NCBI GenBank assembly: GCA_948440265.1
Contig: CAOJOK010000001.1
Coordinates: forward strand, 186,001 to 250,000
Length of the DNA stretch: 64,000 nt
Source: an uncultured Clostridia bacterium
GTDB lineage: Bacteria; Bacillota; Clostridia; Christensenellales; Pumilibacteraceae
Reading direction: 5' to 3'
Made by a program: the position numbers and the translations under genes. Shown in pieces: positions 63,826-64,000 of this stretch (position 1 is its first letter; the number at the start of each line of letters is the position of its first letter). The notes beneath the pieces were generated by a model, which worked only from the letters and a program-made list of their open reading frames with translations, was not told where the DNA came from and did not search any database.

Positions 63826-64000
63826 TTAACTGATAATAGTACCGATTTTTTCTCCCATAGCCGCCTTTATAAGTCCTTTTTCACTGTTTAACCCGAAAGC
63901 TATAATGGGAATTTTGTTTTCCATACACATCGTTACGGAAGTAATGTCCATAACGTTCAAGCCCTTGTTTATGACATCCATATATGACAAGGAGTCATAC
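63826..64000 (-). CDS. pyrH: Uridylate kinase, C-terminal end (runs off the window edge)
   Basis: The last 57 residues of PyrH: YMDVINKGLNVMDITSVTMC, then IPIIAFGL and finally GEKIGTIIS and the stop. PyrH phosphorylates UMP. The rest lies beyond the right edge. It precedes frr as in most bacteria. Confidence 0.95.
   Translation of the reverse strand, partial: YDSLSYMDVINKGLNVMDITSVTMCMENKIPIIAFGLNSEKGLIKAAMGEKIGTIIS

Overview
The window reads as a chromosomal segment of a low-GC, endospore-forming member of the Bacillota, most likely class Clostridia. The evidence is a complete spoIIIA operon, spoIIAA-spoIIAB-sigF, spoVACDE and yunB, a Phe T-box leader, the HisZ/short-HisG type of histidine operon, and the classical Gram-positive gene orders rpmB/yloU/yloV/recG, xseAB-ispA-dxs-nadK-argR-recN, and pyrH-frr-uppS-cdsA-dxr-rseP-ispG-[polC position]-rimP-nusA-infB. 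I cannot name a genus. Nearly every gene is on the minus strand. The only plus-strand genes are a ZIP transporter and rpmB, so this looks like one replichore arm read co-directionally.

Layout, low to high coordinates (transcription mostly right to left): mutS2 (cut by the window edge) and a U32 peptidase-family gene; pheST with its T-box; a sporulation block (yunB, spoVAE-D-C, sigF, spoIIAB, spoIIAA); a divergent metal pair (mntP and a ZIP transporter); an accessory stretch of about 6.5 kb (13.0-19.5 kb) of small, mostly single-gene units (P-loop kinase, pentapeptide repeat, metallo-hydrolase, membrane protein, DUF1963, SAP/DUF6434, DJ-1, GNAT, SUFU); a six-tRNA operon; comEC; hisZ-G-D-B-A-IE; recG, fakA, yloU and rpmB; recN, argR, nadK; dxs-ispA-xseBA-folD-nusB-yqhY; spoIIIAA-AH; pepP-efp; a translation operon (rimP, nusA, rnpM, ylxQ, infB, rbfA, nrnA, truB, ribF, endonuclease IV-like); and an envelope/isoprenoid operon (frr, uppS, cdsA, dxr, rseP, ispG, PolC-like exonuclease), ending in the 3' end of pyrH.

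The most interesting object is at 56720-58282. The position normally held by polC between ispG and rimP instead encodes a 520-residue protein with the PolC N-terminal region, OB fold and an intact DEDDh proofreading exonuclease. Both halves of the PHP domain and the whole polymerase are missing. The linker in front of the exonuclease carries a QATLF sequence resembling a beta-clamp binding motif. This suggests a clamp-tethered proofreader acting in trans with another replicase.

Other points are: several genes whose consensus -10 box lies about 6 nt before the ATG, so their mRNAs should be leaderless; a ComEC whose C-terminal domain has lost the metal-binding motif; a his operon without hisC, hisH and hisF; a perfect 17+1+17 palindrome after hisIE; and a Phe T-box whose specifier and acceptor-binding bases match the tRNA-Phe gene in the same window. 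No CRISPR array, insertion sequence, prophage or rRNA gene was seen.
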